Assembly (NCBI RefSeq): GCF_001886265.1
Contig: NZ_JXLE01000013.1
Span: forward strand, 34,568 to 82,381
Reading direction: 5' to 3'
Source: Enterococcus thailandicus
Lineage (GTDB): Bacteria > Bacillota > Bacilli > Lactobacillales > Enterococcaceae
DNA: 47,814 nt
Shown here: positions 17,692-26,322 of the stretch, in pieces
How positions within the stretch are numbered: the stretch's first letter is position 1
Layout of the letters: every line of letters starts with the position of its first letter
The notes under the pieces: model-generated
The model's database searches: none
What the model was told of the DNA's origin: nothing
The model's input: the letters and a program-made list of their open reading frames with translations, nothing else
Made by a program: the position numbers and the translations under genes

Positions 17692-18045
17692 CTACTGATA
17701 ATAAATTTGTGTTCCCAAATGAATTTCTGGAAGTTGATAAGGATTCAAATACACACCATTAACAATCGTATTTTCTGGTTGATGCTCGTCAAACACTAAC
17801 GTTACATGACCAACTGTTTCCAGATTTTGATTAGCAGTCGTTCCGACATGTTCAATCGTATATTCTTGTTCATCAAATCGAATTGTTTTTCCAGATTCTA
17901 GCTTAAAGGGTTCTTTATTTAAAAATTCTTGGATAATCGAGTAGTTTCGTAAAGTAGTTGTTGCTGTGTTGTTGAATAAAATCAGCATTGGTTCTTTTTC
18001 ATTAATTGCTTCTGGTCCAATTTCTACTACATTGGCTTGAATCAT
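17692..18045 (-). CDS. Orphan PTS glucitol/sorbitol-type EIIA domain protein
   Basis: The 117-residue protein matches the GutA fold of sorbitol PTS EIIA: VVEIGPEA near the N terminus, MLILFN, and the conserved TVGHVTLVFD block with the histidine that would be phosphorylated. The start is taken as ATG at 18045 because AAAGGAGAG lies seven bases before it; a longer frame begins at 18072. No sorbitol EIIB, EIIC or dehydrogenase gene is nearby. It sits upstream of an AI-2E-type permease instead, so it may have a regulatory role or serve a distant EII complex. Confidence 0.78.
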   Translation of the reverse strand: MIQANVVEIGPEAINEKEPMLILFNNTATTTLRNYSIIQEFLNKEPFKLESGKTIRFDEQEYTIEHVGTTANQNLETVGHVTLVFDEHQPENTIVNGVYLNPYQLPEIHLGTQIYYQ

Positions 18046-18210
18046 CTTGATCTCTCCTTTGATTACTATCACAATGAACAGTGTTTTTCTTCATACAGCG
18101 TATTTTTACGCTCAAAAATATTATAGCATATTCTCTTTCATTATCCGCCAAGAACAGTTGTATGCTAAAATAAAAAAGAAAACAATTTCATTTTTTTAGG
18201 AGGGAATCAA

Positions 18211-19227
18211 ATGATTGAAAAAATCATTTTGGGTACTTATACACGCCGAGTAAGTGAAGGAATTTATACAATCGATCTTGATACTGAAAAAAAAGAATTA
18301 TCTGGACTAACTTTAGCAACTAAAGAAGTGAGTCCCACCTATTTAGCAAAGAGTAAAGCAGAGAATCTATACACGGTCACAACAGTTGATGGATTAGGTG
18401 GCGCAGGCGCATACGATTCAACGTATCAATTTTTGAATGCGGTAACAGAAGAAGGAGCACCTCTTTGTTATGTAGCAGTAGATGAAACTCGTCAGCTGGT
18501 TTATGGTGCAAATTATCATAAAGGTGAAGTAAATGTTTATCGTATTTTAGATAATGGTGGTATTGAAGCTGTCGAATCTCTTTATCATCAAGAGGAAACT
18601 GGACCACATAAAAATCAAGACCACGCACATGTCCACTACACTGATTTAACACCTGACCAACGTTTAGTTGTTTGTGATCTTGGAACTGATCGAGTGTACA
18701 CTTATGATGTTGCAGAAAATGGAAAGTTAACTCTAGCAGCCACTTTTGTAGCTGAACCTGGAACTGGCCCCCGTCATTTAGTTTTCCATCCGACACAGCC
18801 AATTGCTTATTTATTTGGTGAATTAGACAGCACCGTAAGCGTCCTCGCTTATCAAGAAAATGGTTCATTTGAAAAGTTACAAAAAATTTCAACTTTACCA
18901 GAAGATTTCACAGGTGAAAATGGCGGTGCTGCTATCCGAATTTCAAATGACGGCCGTTTCTTATATACTTCTAATCGTGGACATAACTCAATCGCAGTCT
19001 TTGAGATTTCTAGTAATGGTGAACAGCTTTCTGCTATTCAAAATATTTCAACAGAAGGTGATTTTCCTCGTGACTTTGCCTTAAATTCAACAAATGAGTT
19101 TTTAGTTTGTGCAAATCAAAATAGTGATAACTTAACTTTATTCACACGTGATGCTCAAACCGGAAAGTTAACATTACTACAAAAAGACATTTATGCACCT
19201 GAGTGTGTGTGCGTCTATTTCGACTAA
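18211..19227 (+). CDS. pgl: Lactonase-family beta-propeller protein, probable 6-phosphogluconolactonase
   Basis: The 338-residue protein resembles the seven-bladed propeller lactonases (YbhE/Pgl type), which hydrolyse 6-phosphogluconolactone in the oxidative pentose phosphate pathway. Typical strings are ILGTYTRR at the N terminus, HVHYTDLTPDQR, VCDLGTDRVYTYDV, GTGPRHLVFHP, and SNRGHNSIAVFEI near the end. The ATG follows AGGAGGG. The next gene begins 32 bases downstream with no terminator between, so they form an operon. No zwf or gnd gene is in the window. Confidence 0.85.
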   Translation: MIEKIILGTYTRRVSEGIYTIDLDTEKKELSGLTLATKEVSPTYLAKSKAENLYTVTTVDGLGGAGAYDSTYQFLNAVTEEGAPLCYVAVDETRQLVYGANYHKGEVNVYRILDNGGIEAVESLYHQEETGPHKNQDHAHVHYTDLTPDQRLVVCDLGTDRVYTYDVAENGKLTLAATFVAEPGTGPRHLVFHPTQPIAYLFGELDSTVSVLAYQENGSFEKLQKISTLPEDFTGENGGAAIRISNDGRFLYTSNRGHNSIAVFEISSNGEQLSAIQNISTEGDFPRDFALNSTNEFLVCANQNSDNLTLFTRDAQTGKLTLLQKDIYAPECVCVYFD

Positions 19228-19259
19228 AATCAACCTATTTTTCAAAGGAGGAAATTTTT

Positions 19260-19610
19260 ATGATTCAAAAATCAGCTGAAGAGTATCTATTAGACAACCT
19301 TTCTGAACTTTATAATAAGTGTCTTCCCTTGTACGAATTGATTACTAGCCCACGCTATGAAAAAAATCGAGTTATTGTTGTGACGAACGAGCTATACAGC
19401 CTCGCTCAAACAGCAAAATTATATACTCAGCTACATCCAGAATTGCAAATCAAAGAAGTCAGCAAATTTTTTGATGCTTTTCATCAGTTTTATGCTGAAC
19501 TCAAGCAAGTCTTCTTCAATGAAGATTCTAATACCGCTTTGCTTTATAGCAAATTGACCATTATGAAACAAAACTTTGAACATTTAACTGCTATTTTTCA
19601 CAGCTTATAA
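19260..19610 (+). CDS. Small helical protein of unknown function
   Basis: The 116-residue protein starts at ATG 19260, which has AAAGGAGG upstream; the frame is open further upstream but inside pgl. It is predicted to be almost entirely alpha-helical (EEYLLDNLSELYNKCLPLYELI, SKFFDAFHQFYAELKQVFF), with no signal peptide, membrane segment or catalytic motif. I do not recognise a family. Its place 32 bases behind pgl suggests co-expression, and it is followed by another small gene. Confidence 0.65.
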   Translation: MIQKSAEEYLLDNLSELYNKCLPLYELITSPRYEKNRVIVVTNELYSLAQTAKLYTQLHPELQIKEVSKFFDAFHQFYAELKQVFFNEDSNTALLYSKLTIMKQNFEHLTAIFHSL

Positions 19611-19636
19611 ATGAACCTAGTAATAACTATAGATGA

Positions 19637-19822
19637 ATGATGAAGAAAGAAGCGAAGAACATGAACCAACAAGAAGTGTTAGATCGTTTGCGAGAAGATT
19701 TGCAGATTCCTTTTTTTCAGGGGAAAATCGAAGATAAAGAGTATACTGAAGCAGACTATCAACAACTAAAGAAAAATCTGGAAGATTATTTTGATAACTA
19801 CGTCAGGAATGTTGAAAACTGA
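19637..19822 (+). CDS. Small acidic helical protein of unknown function
   Basis: The 61-residue frame (or 53 residues if ATG at 19661 is used, with the weak purine-rich GAAAGAAG upstream) encodes a charged helical peptide (EVLDRLREDLQI, YQQLKKNLEDYFDNYV). The composition looks protein-like and it is the third gene in the pgl direction, 26 bases after its neighbour. Its TGA stop is three bases from the hairpin repeat array, as for other repeat-linked genes in this window, which supports it being a real translated gene. Confidence 0.5.
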   Translation: MMKKEAKNMNQQEVLDRLREDLQIPFFQGKIEDKEYTEADYQQLKKNLEDYFDNYVRNVEN

Positions 19823-19825
19823 AAA

Positions 19826-20312
19826 AGGTTGTGACGCAAAGTGGTTAGCTTCAAGTAATAAGGAATCTTTTCTAAAAATAGCTTCTCATATTTTTAAGAA
19901 AAGAGGACTTATTACCGAAGAAGCTACTTTGAGAACACCGTGAATAGAGGTTGTGGTTCCAAGCACTCAACTCCAAACAGATAATGAGCAGGTACTCAAA
20001 ATAGCTTCTCATATTTTGAAGTGAATGCACGTTATATGGAGGAGTTGCTTGGGGAACACCGTAAATAAAGGTCGTGAAAGAAGTGTCTAGCTTAAATAAA
20101 TAAGAATAAATTTCCAGAAATTGTTTTTCAAATTTTGCGAAATTTAGACTTATTTAGCAGGAGTTACTTCTTGAACACCGTGAGTAGAGCTTGTGGCACA
20201 AAACGTCTAGCTCCGACTAGATAACAATCAACTGCCCAAAATAGCTTTTCATATTTTGGGCTAGTTGTGAATTATCTGGCGGAGTCGGACGCTTTGTACC
20301 ACAAGCTTTTTT
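19826..20312 (+). repeat. Modular hairpin repeat array, locus 3: four diverged units
   Basis: Units begin at 19826, 19948, 20069 and 20188. The first three end in GAACACCG, and all begin AGGTTGTG or a variant. Each has its own arms: AATAAGGAATCTTTTCT with AAGAAAAGAGGACTTATT in the first, CAACTCC/GGAGTTG in the second, AAATAAG/CTTATTT and TAAATTTC/GAAATTTA in the third, and AGATAA/TTATCT with CCAAAATA/TATTTTGG in the fourth. The fourth is a full palindrome: AGCTTGTGG at its start pairs with CCACAAGCT at its end, followed by TTTTT, so it can also terminate transcription. The array begins three bases after a stop codon. Confidence 0.9.
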
Positions 20313-20336
20313 ATTATACATTGAATTTTTGAGCAT

Positions 20337-20367
20337 CAAAAAACCACCGAGTTGGTTAGGCTCGGTG
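20337..20367 (-). terminator. Leftward terminator after 20500-20934
   Basis: CCACCGAG pairs with CTCGGTGG around a nine-base loop and, read leftward, is followed by TTTTTT. The 130 bases between the stop at 20500 and this hairpin contain no frame longer than about 12 codons from an ATG. They could be a long 3' end or a separate small RNA. Confidence 0.75.
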
Positions 20368-20499
20368 GAAAAGGCTACTTACTCAATGAGAGTAAATAAA
20401 GGTTGTTGTTGGTTATGCTTTTATCATATAGCAGTGAACAACTCTTATCATAAAAAAAACGTTATATTTAGATTAAATAACTCTAGTTTTATCTTTAAA

Positions 20500-20934
20500 T
20501 TATTTTTTCATCAAAAGATTGGTCATTTTTTGGATTGCTAGTGAAATATCATCTGTTGCTTGGTCTTGTTTCTTTTCTGAAGCTTCAAATAAATCCGTAT
20601 CAATTCCCTTTTCTACGTTAATACTTTGAATCATTTCTTCACAACCAGCTACATAAGAAAGATAGGCACGTTCAAATTTTTTGTGAATCCCCATCACTTT
20701 TGCTGGAGGACGTAACGTACTAACTTTTTTCAGCATAGCTCGGTATTGCTTAGTTCCAGCTTCAAACAATTGAACAACTTCTGTTAATTGTTCTGAATTT
20801 AATTCTGCCACTTTCTTTTCATCAATTGCTTGACGAATCATTTCGTATTTGGGATGCATTTGCTCGCCAATTTCTTCCGTTTGTTTCACAATGTTATCGA
20901 CTGATTGAACATAATAACCAATATTTGGTAACAT
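20500..20934 (-). CDS. Conserved helical protein of unknown function
   Basis: The 144-residue protein is rich in Lys, Glu and Gln, and the whole sequence looks like amphipathic helices (residues 5-60, 62-110, 112-142). There is no signal peptide, membrane segment, Cys pair or enzyme motif. The segment SVDNIVKQTEEIGEQMHPKYEMIRQAIDE suggests a coiled-coil. ATG at 20934 has GGGAAT upstream and fits. It is transcribed alone, with a terminator at 20337-20367. I do not recognise it. Confidence 0.6.
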   Translation of the reverse strand: MLPNIGYYVQSVDNIVKQTEEIGEQMHPKYEMIRQAIDEKKVAELNSEQLTEVVQLFEAGTKQYRAMLKKVSTLRPPAKVMGIHKKFERAYLSYVAGCEEMIQSINVEKGIDTDLFEASEKKQDQATDDISLAIQKMTNLLMKK

Positions 20935-21027
20935 GAAATTCCCTACTTTCTCCGTTTATCTATCCTTTATTGTACCTGTTTTTACTATTTTATGACAAGC
21001 TTATTTCTCGCCTTGTTTCTTTTCACT

Positions 21028-22890
21028 TCAATCACTATTTTCAAAAAAACTAGCCTGTAAACTATATTGTTTACCAGAAACGATGTCATATTGAATCATT
21101 TGATAGTCTTCATATAATTTTTTTTGTTGCTCATTCAGTTGTGCCTCTTTACGCCACTGCCCATTTTGATAATATAAGCCCCTTTCAAACGCAGGTAAAA
21201 CTTGCTCCATTTCCAATAGCAATTGATAGAACCCTGTTGTTGCTTGATTCGTTTGTTCCAATAAGTTAGCTGCAAAATAAAATGGACTACTGATTGCATC
21301 ATGAGTAGCTTGATTTGTTAATTTTCCTTCGCTATCAAACATTAAAAATTGTGTTTCATGTAAAGTCTGCTCATCGTTTGCTCCTTGCACTACTTCTGAG
21401 TAAATACCAGGAAGATGATCTCCCCAGAAAACAACTAGGGTTCTTCGCGAAACATCTTGTAAACTATCAACAAATTCCTTCAGTGCCTCACTGCTATAGG
21501 CAACGTCCTGCAAATAGTTGGTTAAATTATCGGTGTCACTGCCGTCACTTGCCTGAGCATCGTAAGCAATATCTGAATACTTTCCACCATAAGGCATATG
21601 TGTTTGCATCGTTACTAGATGAACAAATTGTGGTGAATCTTGCTGTTTTAAAATAGATAAAACTTCTTGATAAGCGGCTTTATCTGAAATATAAGGATTG
21701 TTTTGGAGTTTTTCTGTGTAATTCATTTCTTTTTCACTGATAAATGAATCAAATCCCAAAACATCATACACATCTTCACGCTTATACATTGATGTGTTAT
21801 AGGGATGAATCGCTGTTGTTTGATAATTTTGCGCTGCTAGATTGGAAACCAATGATGGAAATTTTGTCATTTTAGGAACTAACATCGTGTACGGAGTTGT
21901 TAATTGTGCATTAAATAGTTCCATTGAAAAACCAGTTAACGCTTCAAACTCAATATTTGCAGTTCCACCCCCATAATTTTGGGACAACATTTTGCCACTA
22001 TAGGTTTGATTCGCAATGTCATAATAATCTTGCAGTGGATTTCCTGAAACTTCGATTCCGTTTAAGTGACTAGGGTCAGAAAAACTTTCGCTCATCACAT
22101 AAACGATGTTTGGTTGCTCTTCTTCAACTGTTTGATTTTTCTTATCAGCTATTTGTTGATAATTCTTAGTGATTTCTGCCACTTTCGCTTTGGAATAGCC
22201 TTTTGGTTCATCCATTGCTTCAACTTGTAGATTGTAAAGAAACCCGCCAATAAATCCTGTATTATAGTAGTTCATTTTCTGACTATAAGGAATCCACAAA
22301 GCTGTTTTGTTGTACGCTTTTCGTAAGAGATTATTCGGGTTATTAAAACTACCAATGTACATCAATAGAATAGCAGATAAAACGAAGACAGTTCCTCGTA
22401 CGACCTGAAAACGACGCCCTTTTTTGAAACTCCGGTATAGCCCCCAAGCAAATAAAATGATTACTAAACCAGTAATTCCCATTAAAATAAAAAATGTCGT
22501 TCCCCCTGCCATCTCTTTCAACAAACTAAGTTCCGTAATCATTTTGATGTCATCAGGATAAATAGGCTCTTGTCGATAACTCATTTTTAAATAGTCAGCA
22601 ACACCTAAAATGCCGATAATCGTTGTATACAAAATAGATCCAACCAGAACCGATCCTGCAACACTGCTGAGGAAGGCCAGAAAAACGAATAAAACTAAGC
22701 AAGCTAAAATAAACTTTTCTGTATGCCAAGAAAACGCAAATTTCAATGCTAAGTCATAGGACAAATCATTTTGGCACCATTGTAAAAATAAATTACTCAA
22801 TACAACTAAAGCGATCACGCCAATCGTAGTCAAACTAATTCGAATGATACTCTTTTGTTTAAGTGAAAGATTATTTATTCTTTTCTTCAA
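21028..22890 (-). CDS. LTA synthase-type membrane sulfatase (phosphoglycerol transferase family)
   Basis: The 620-residue protein has five N-terminal membrane helices (about residues 13-190) and an extracellular sulfatase-like domain (about 258-560). Key elements are NIVYVMSESFSD (metal-binding glutamate), GGGTANIEFEALTG with the nucleophilic threonine, THMPYGG and FWGDHLPG for metal binding. LtaS proteins polymerise glycerol phosphate for lipoteichoic acid. This sequence has GGGTANIEFE where classical LtaS has a GKTSDAEF-like string, so it belongs to a side branch that may make or modify another surface glycerophosphate polymer. It seems monocistronic. Confidence 0.85.
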   Translation of the reverse strand: MKKRINNLSLKQKSIIRISLTTIGVIALVVLSNLFLQWCQNDLSYDLALKFAFSWHTEKFILACLVLFVFLAFLSSVAGSVLVGSILYTTIIGILGVADYLKMSYRQEPIYPDDIKMITELSLLKEMAGGTTFFILMGITGLVIILFAWGLYRSFKKGRRFQVVRGTVFVLSAILLMYIGSFNNPNNLLRKAYNKTALWIPYSQKMNYYNTGFIGGFLYNLQVEAMDEPKGYSKAKVAEITKNYQQIADKKNQTVEEEQPNIVYVMSESFSDPSHLNGIEVSGNPLQDYYDIANQTYSGKMLSQNYGGGTANIEFEALTGFSMELFNAQLTTPYTMLVPKMTKFPSLVSNLAAQNYQTTAIHPYNTSMYKREDVYDVLGFDSFISEKEMNYTEKLQNNPYISDKAAYQEVLSILKQQDSPQFVHLVTMQTHMPYGGKYSDIAYDAQASDGSDTDNLTNYLQDVAYSSEALKEFVDSLQDVSRRTLVVFWGDHLPGIYSEVVQGANDEQTLHETQFLMFDSEGKLTNQATHDAISSPFYFAANLLEQTNQATTGFYQLLLEMEQVLPAFERGLYYQNGQWRKEAQLNEQQKKLYEDYQMIQYDIVSGKQYSLQASFFENSD

Positions 22891-23023
22891 TTAATTGCTC
22901 CTTCATCGCCTACTTTATGAACTTAAACGATTATTTTAAATTTGACTCACTCTCTTATTTTAGTAGCATCAAATTTGAAAGTAAAGCGGTCATCGGCTAA
23001 TTAAAGAAATAAAAATAACTTGA

Positions 23024-24181
23024 TTAAACTTGTGGACGCACTAATAACCGTACACGTTTAACATCCGCAATCGTTTCTAACTGACGGTTAGCTTCTAATA
23101 AATTTTTGACATCTGTACTCTCAATGTCAATCAGTGTATAAACGTAATCCTCTTTCTGGTTACGCGTCATATTACCAATTGGTAAATCATTTTCCTCCAA
23201 AATTTTAAAAACTTCCGATAAGATTCCTTGTCTTTTTTGATAAAAAATCGTAAAACGATACGGCGCACGAAAGACCATTCGCACAGCTGGAAAATTCACC
23301 GATGAACGAACTGTTCCAAACAGCAGATAGTTTCGTAATGCTCGAACAGCTTCCCGACTGCTATCCGCTAAAGCTTCTTTTGTGGACCCACCAATGTGCG
23401 GAAGCATCATGATTTTTTCATTTCCTAAAAATTCTTGTGCTGGAAAATCTGTTATGTATTTTGCCAGTTTTCCATCCTCAATCACTTGTAAAAGTGCTGC
23501 ATTATCTACAATTCCACTTCGTCCCACATTAATTAAAATAGCCTCTTCTTTCATTAAAGATAACTCTTCTTTCCCCAACAGCCCATTTGTTTCCGGCGTT
23601 GAAGGTAGCATAATCACGACGAAATCAGACAATCGTAAAATATCCGGCAAGGGTAATTGCTCAACATAGTCTAACTCGTGATTTCTTCTAGCATAGCCTA
23701 AAACTTCCATGCCTAATTCATAACAAATTCGAGCAACTTCTCTTCCAATTGAACCTAATCCAAGTAAACCAATCACTTTTCCTTGTAATTCTTGACCTAC
23801 AAACGGTTTTCGGTTTGCTTCTGCTTGCTCTAACAAGTCTGCTCCCTCTAAAGCTTGAACCATCTCGCTTGCTTTGATAACCGGGCGAACAGATAAAAAC
23901 AAACAGCTTAATACTAGTTCTTTGACTGCATTTGCATTAACGCCAGGCGTATTCATCACAATCGTGCCATTTTCGGTGGCTTTTTGTACCTGGATCGTGT
24001 TGACCCCAACACCAGCTCTTGAAATTGCTAACAATTCTGATCCAATCCAGTCTTCTTCAACAATAGAACTTCTTACTAGTAAGCCGTGCGCATCCTTTTT
24101 ATCTGTCCGTTCAAAAAATGGCTCTTCCAATTGTTTCATCTGTTCCGTGGCAATATCATCAACTAAAGAAATCCGGTACAT
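23024..24181 (-). CDS. serA: D-3-phosphoglycerate dehydrogenase-like 2-hydroxyacid dehydrogenase
   Basis: This 385-residue protein has the D-2-hydroxyacid dehydrogenase fold with NAD-binding GLGSIGREVAR, catalytic arginine in NVGRSGIVDN and histidine in LPHIGGSTKEA, then a C-terminal ACT domain (about 310-385: YQKRQGILSEVFKILEENDLPIGNM). In SerA the ACT domain senses serine. The first step of serine synthesis is the expected reaction, but no serC or serB gene is nearby, so another 2-hydroxyacid substrate is possible. AAAAGGAGGCG precedes the ATG. Confidence 0.8.
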   Translation of the reverse strand: MYRISLVDDIATEQMKQLEEPFFERTDKKDAHGLLVRSSIVEEDWIGSELLAISRAGVGVNTIQVQKATENGTIVMNTPGVNANAVKELVLSCLFLSVRPVIKASEMVQALEGADLLEQAEANRKPFVGQELQGKVIGLLGLGSIGREVARICYELGMEVLGYARRNHELDYVEQLPLPDILRLSDFVVIMLPSTPETNGLLGKEELSLMKEEAILINVGRSGIVDNAALLQVIEDGKLAKYITDFPAQEFLGNEKIMMLPHIGGSTKEALADSSREAVRALRNYLLFGTVRSSVNFPAVRMVFRAPYRFTIFYQKRQGILSEVFKILEENDLPIGNMTRNQKEDYVYTLIDIESTDVKNLLEANRQLETIADVKRVRLLVRPQV

Positions 24182-24313
24182 AAAATCGCCTCCTTTTTAT
24201 CAGTATCTCTGATTACAGAAATTTAGACAAGAATTAACTTCTATTAATCAACCATTGTTATCCAATTAGCTTCCCAAGCAAAATAATTTATTTTCTTCAC
24301 TTAAAAAATACAA

Positions 24314-25150
24314 TCAAATTTCTTGCAAAAGAATCTGATTCAACAATACTTTTGACACACCATTTTCATCATTAGTCGCTGTTTGGATGGTTGCCCCTTT
24401 AGTCACTTCTTCCGGTGCGTTGCCCATTGCCACTCCCATTCCAGATAATTTGATCATAGGCAGATCGTTAAAGTTATCTCCAATTGCCATCGTGTTTTCT
24501 AAAGGAATTTGATAGTGGTTTGCCACAATCGTTAACGCTTTTTCTTTCGATACTTGATAGTGAGTAACTTCCAGATAATTTTCCTTTGATAAATAAAACG
24601 AACTAGTTTCCAGATTTAATGATTCGCAAACTTCCTTTAGTTGCTCAATTTCTGAAGTTGATCCTATCAATAATAGCTTATGAACTGGCAGTCTTTGTTC
24701 TAAAAGTAATTGGTTAAGATTGGCTACAATTGGTTCAAGTTTCGTGATTGCAGCTTCTTGCTCTACCCACTCGTCAACTGACTCCACATACCAGTCGCTT
24801 CCTGAATACAAACTAATTGAGATAGTTTTAAATTTTTTCGTTAAAAGTTCAATGAGCTGAAGTGTTTCTCCTACATTCAATTCTTGACTAAAAATTTGTT
24901 GAAACGGGTCGTCTTCTCCTTCTCTGACAATCAAAGCACCATTGTAACAAGCCATTGGGTATTCAGTGATTTCCAATACTTTCGCAATGTCATGCATTCC
25001 TTTAGGAGATCTGGCAGATGCCAAAACAAAAGGAATATTTCTAGCTTTTAGTTGTTTCAAACGACCAGCTAATTTGTTATCAATTCTGTGTTCGCTAGTT
25101 AAAATCGTTCCGTCAATATCACTCATTACTAGTTTGATTTCTTTTCTCAT
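24314..25150 (-). CDS. Cof-type HAD-superfamily phosphatase (first of two)
   Basis: The 278-residue protein has the HAD motifs in order: SDIDGTIL near residue 10 (nucleophile and acid Asp), SARS for motif II, a lysine before the cap exit (SKEKALTIV), and GDNFNDLPMI for motif IV. The C2-type cap lies between. Cof proteins dephosphorylate sugar phosphates, flavin and other small phosphates, and their substrate cannot be read from sequence. The upstream gap 25151-25421 is AT-rich with nothing recognisable. Confidence 0.85.
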   Translation of the reverse strand: MRKEIKLVMSDIDGTILTSEHRIDNKLAGRLKQLKARNIPFVLASARSPKGMHDIAKVLEITEYPMACYNGALIVREGEDDPFQQIFSQELNVGETLQLIELLTKKFKTISISLYSGSDWYVESVDEWVEQEAAITKLEPIVANLNQLLLEQRLPVHKLLLIGSTSEIEQLKEVCESLNLETSSFYLSKENYLEVTHYQVSKEKALTIVANHYQIPLENTMAIGDNFNDLPMIKLSGMGVAMGNAPEEVTKGATIQTATNDENGVSKVLLNQILLQEI

Positions 25151-25421
25151 TTTCGTTCACCTTCTAAATAATTATTTTTAATTTTTTATAATCAAAATCG
25201 ACTGCTCGTGTTTCATCGCTTAGCCAATCTGTACAATCACACATTTTTTTAAAATTTATAATTGGCTTTTCCTTCAAGCTTACTCGCCCTTATGAATCAT
25301 TCAAACCTTATTCAAATCCTATTTTTTAAACTAGCTTGTTCTCTTCTTTTATTATAACGGTTTCTGTAATTCTCTGTCTCATTTATCGGCATTTGCGAGC
25401 ATAGCTAGCTCAAATAAGTAA

Positions 25422-25461
25422 AAAAGAAGTCGGAAGATTTAAAAATCCTCCGACTTCTTTT
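25422..25461 (-). terminator. Terminator of the pncB-nadE operon
   Basis: AAAAGAAGTCGGA pairs with TCCGACTTCTTTT, with GATTT/AAATC inside. Read leftward it is followed by a T tract. It lies 12 bases past the nadE stop. Confidence 0.85.
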
Positions 25462-25472
25462 ACAGCTTTGTC

Positions 25473-26297
25473 TTACTTCCAAAAATCATCAAAAACCGTA
25501 ATTGGTAGATGACGTTTATGTTTTGTTTTATCCCACCAAGCTTCAAGGGTTTCTTGTGCATGTTCAGGAATTTCTTTTCCTTCTAAATAATCATCAATTT
25601 GATCATAAGTGACACCTAAAGCAACTTCATCTGCAATTAATGGTTTCCCATCTTCCAAGTCCGCCGTTGGAATTTTTGTATACAATTCTGCTGGCGCACC
25701 TAGTTCTTTTAACAGAGCTTTTCCTTGTCGCTTGTTCAAACGAAAAAGTGGTAAAATATCTGCCCCACCATCACCAAATTTTGTAAAGAATCCTGTAATA
25801 TTTTCTGCAGCATGATCTGTTCCCAAGACAGCACCAAATTTTGCACCAGCAACACCGTATTGAGTAATCATTCGTTGACGTGCTTTGATATTTCCTTTAT
25901 TAAAATCACTGATTTCAACACCTGCTTCACTCAATGAGGCAACTTGTGCATCCACAGCAGGTTTGATATCAACACGTAAACTCACATCGGGCTGAATAAA
26001 ATCCAATGCAGCTTTTGCATCTTCTTCGTCAGCTTGTTCGCCATAAGGTAAGCGAACAGCAACAAATTGATAACTGTCATCTTGTGTTTCTTCACGCATT
26101 TCAGCCATTGCTAACTGTGCTAAACGACCAGCTAAAGTTGAATCTTGTCCACCACTGATTCCTAAAACAAATGTTTTGATAAATGGGTATTTTTTTAAGT
26201 AGTCTTTCAAAAAGTCCACACTTCGACGAATTTCTGTTTGTGCATCAATTATAGGTTTCACACCTAGTTCTTGAATAATTTCTTGTTGTAAACTCAT
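25473..26297 (-). CDS. nadE: Ammonia-dependent NAD+ synthetase
   Basis: NadE amidates nicotinate adenine dinucleotide to NAD+ with ammonia and ATP. The 274-residue length shows the short form without a glutaminase domain. The ATP pyrophosphatase loop SGGQDST is at residues 48-54; [22 protein letters not shown] and [12 protein letters not shown] are family signatures. It lies 25 bases behind pncB on the same strand, and the RBS AGGGGG precedes the ATG. The two genes form a nicotinate salvage operon. Confidence 0.95.
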   Translation of the reverse strand: MSLQQEIIQELGVKPIIDAQTEIRRSVDFLKDYLKKYPFIKTFVLGISGGQDSTLAGRLAQLAMAEMREETQDDSYQFVAVRLPYGEQADEEDAKAALDFIQPDVSLRVDIKPAVDAQVASLSEAGVEISDFNKGNIKARQRMITQYGVAGAKFGAVLGTDHAAENITGFFTKFGDGGADILPLFRLNKRQGKALLKELGAPAELYTKIPTADLEDGKPLIADEVALGVTYDQIDDYLEGKEIPEHAQETLEAWWDKTKHKRHLPITVFDDFWK

Positions 26298-26322
26298 GTT
26301 TGTTCCCCCTCAGTGATTTCAA

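Noticed and set aside
20337-20541. Fst-type type I toxin-antitoxin locus, because of a strong terminator and repeats nearby
   Set aside because: No frame of about 30 residues with a membrane helix and charged tail exists on either strand between 20313 and 20499.
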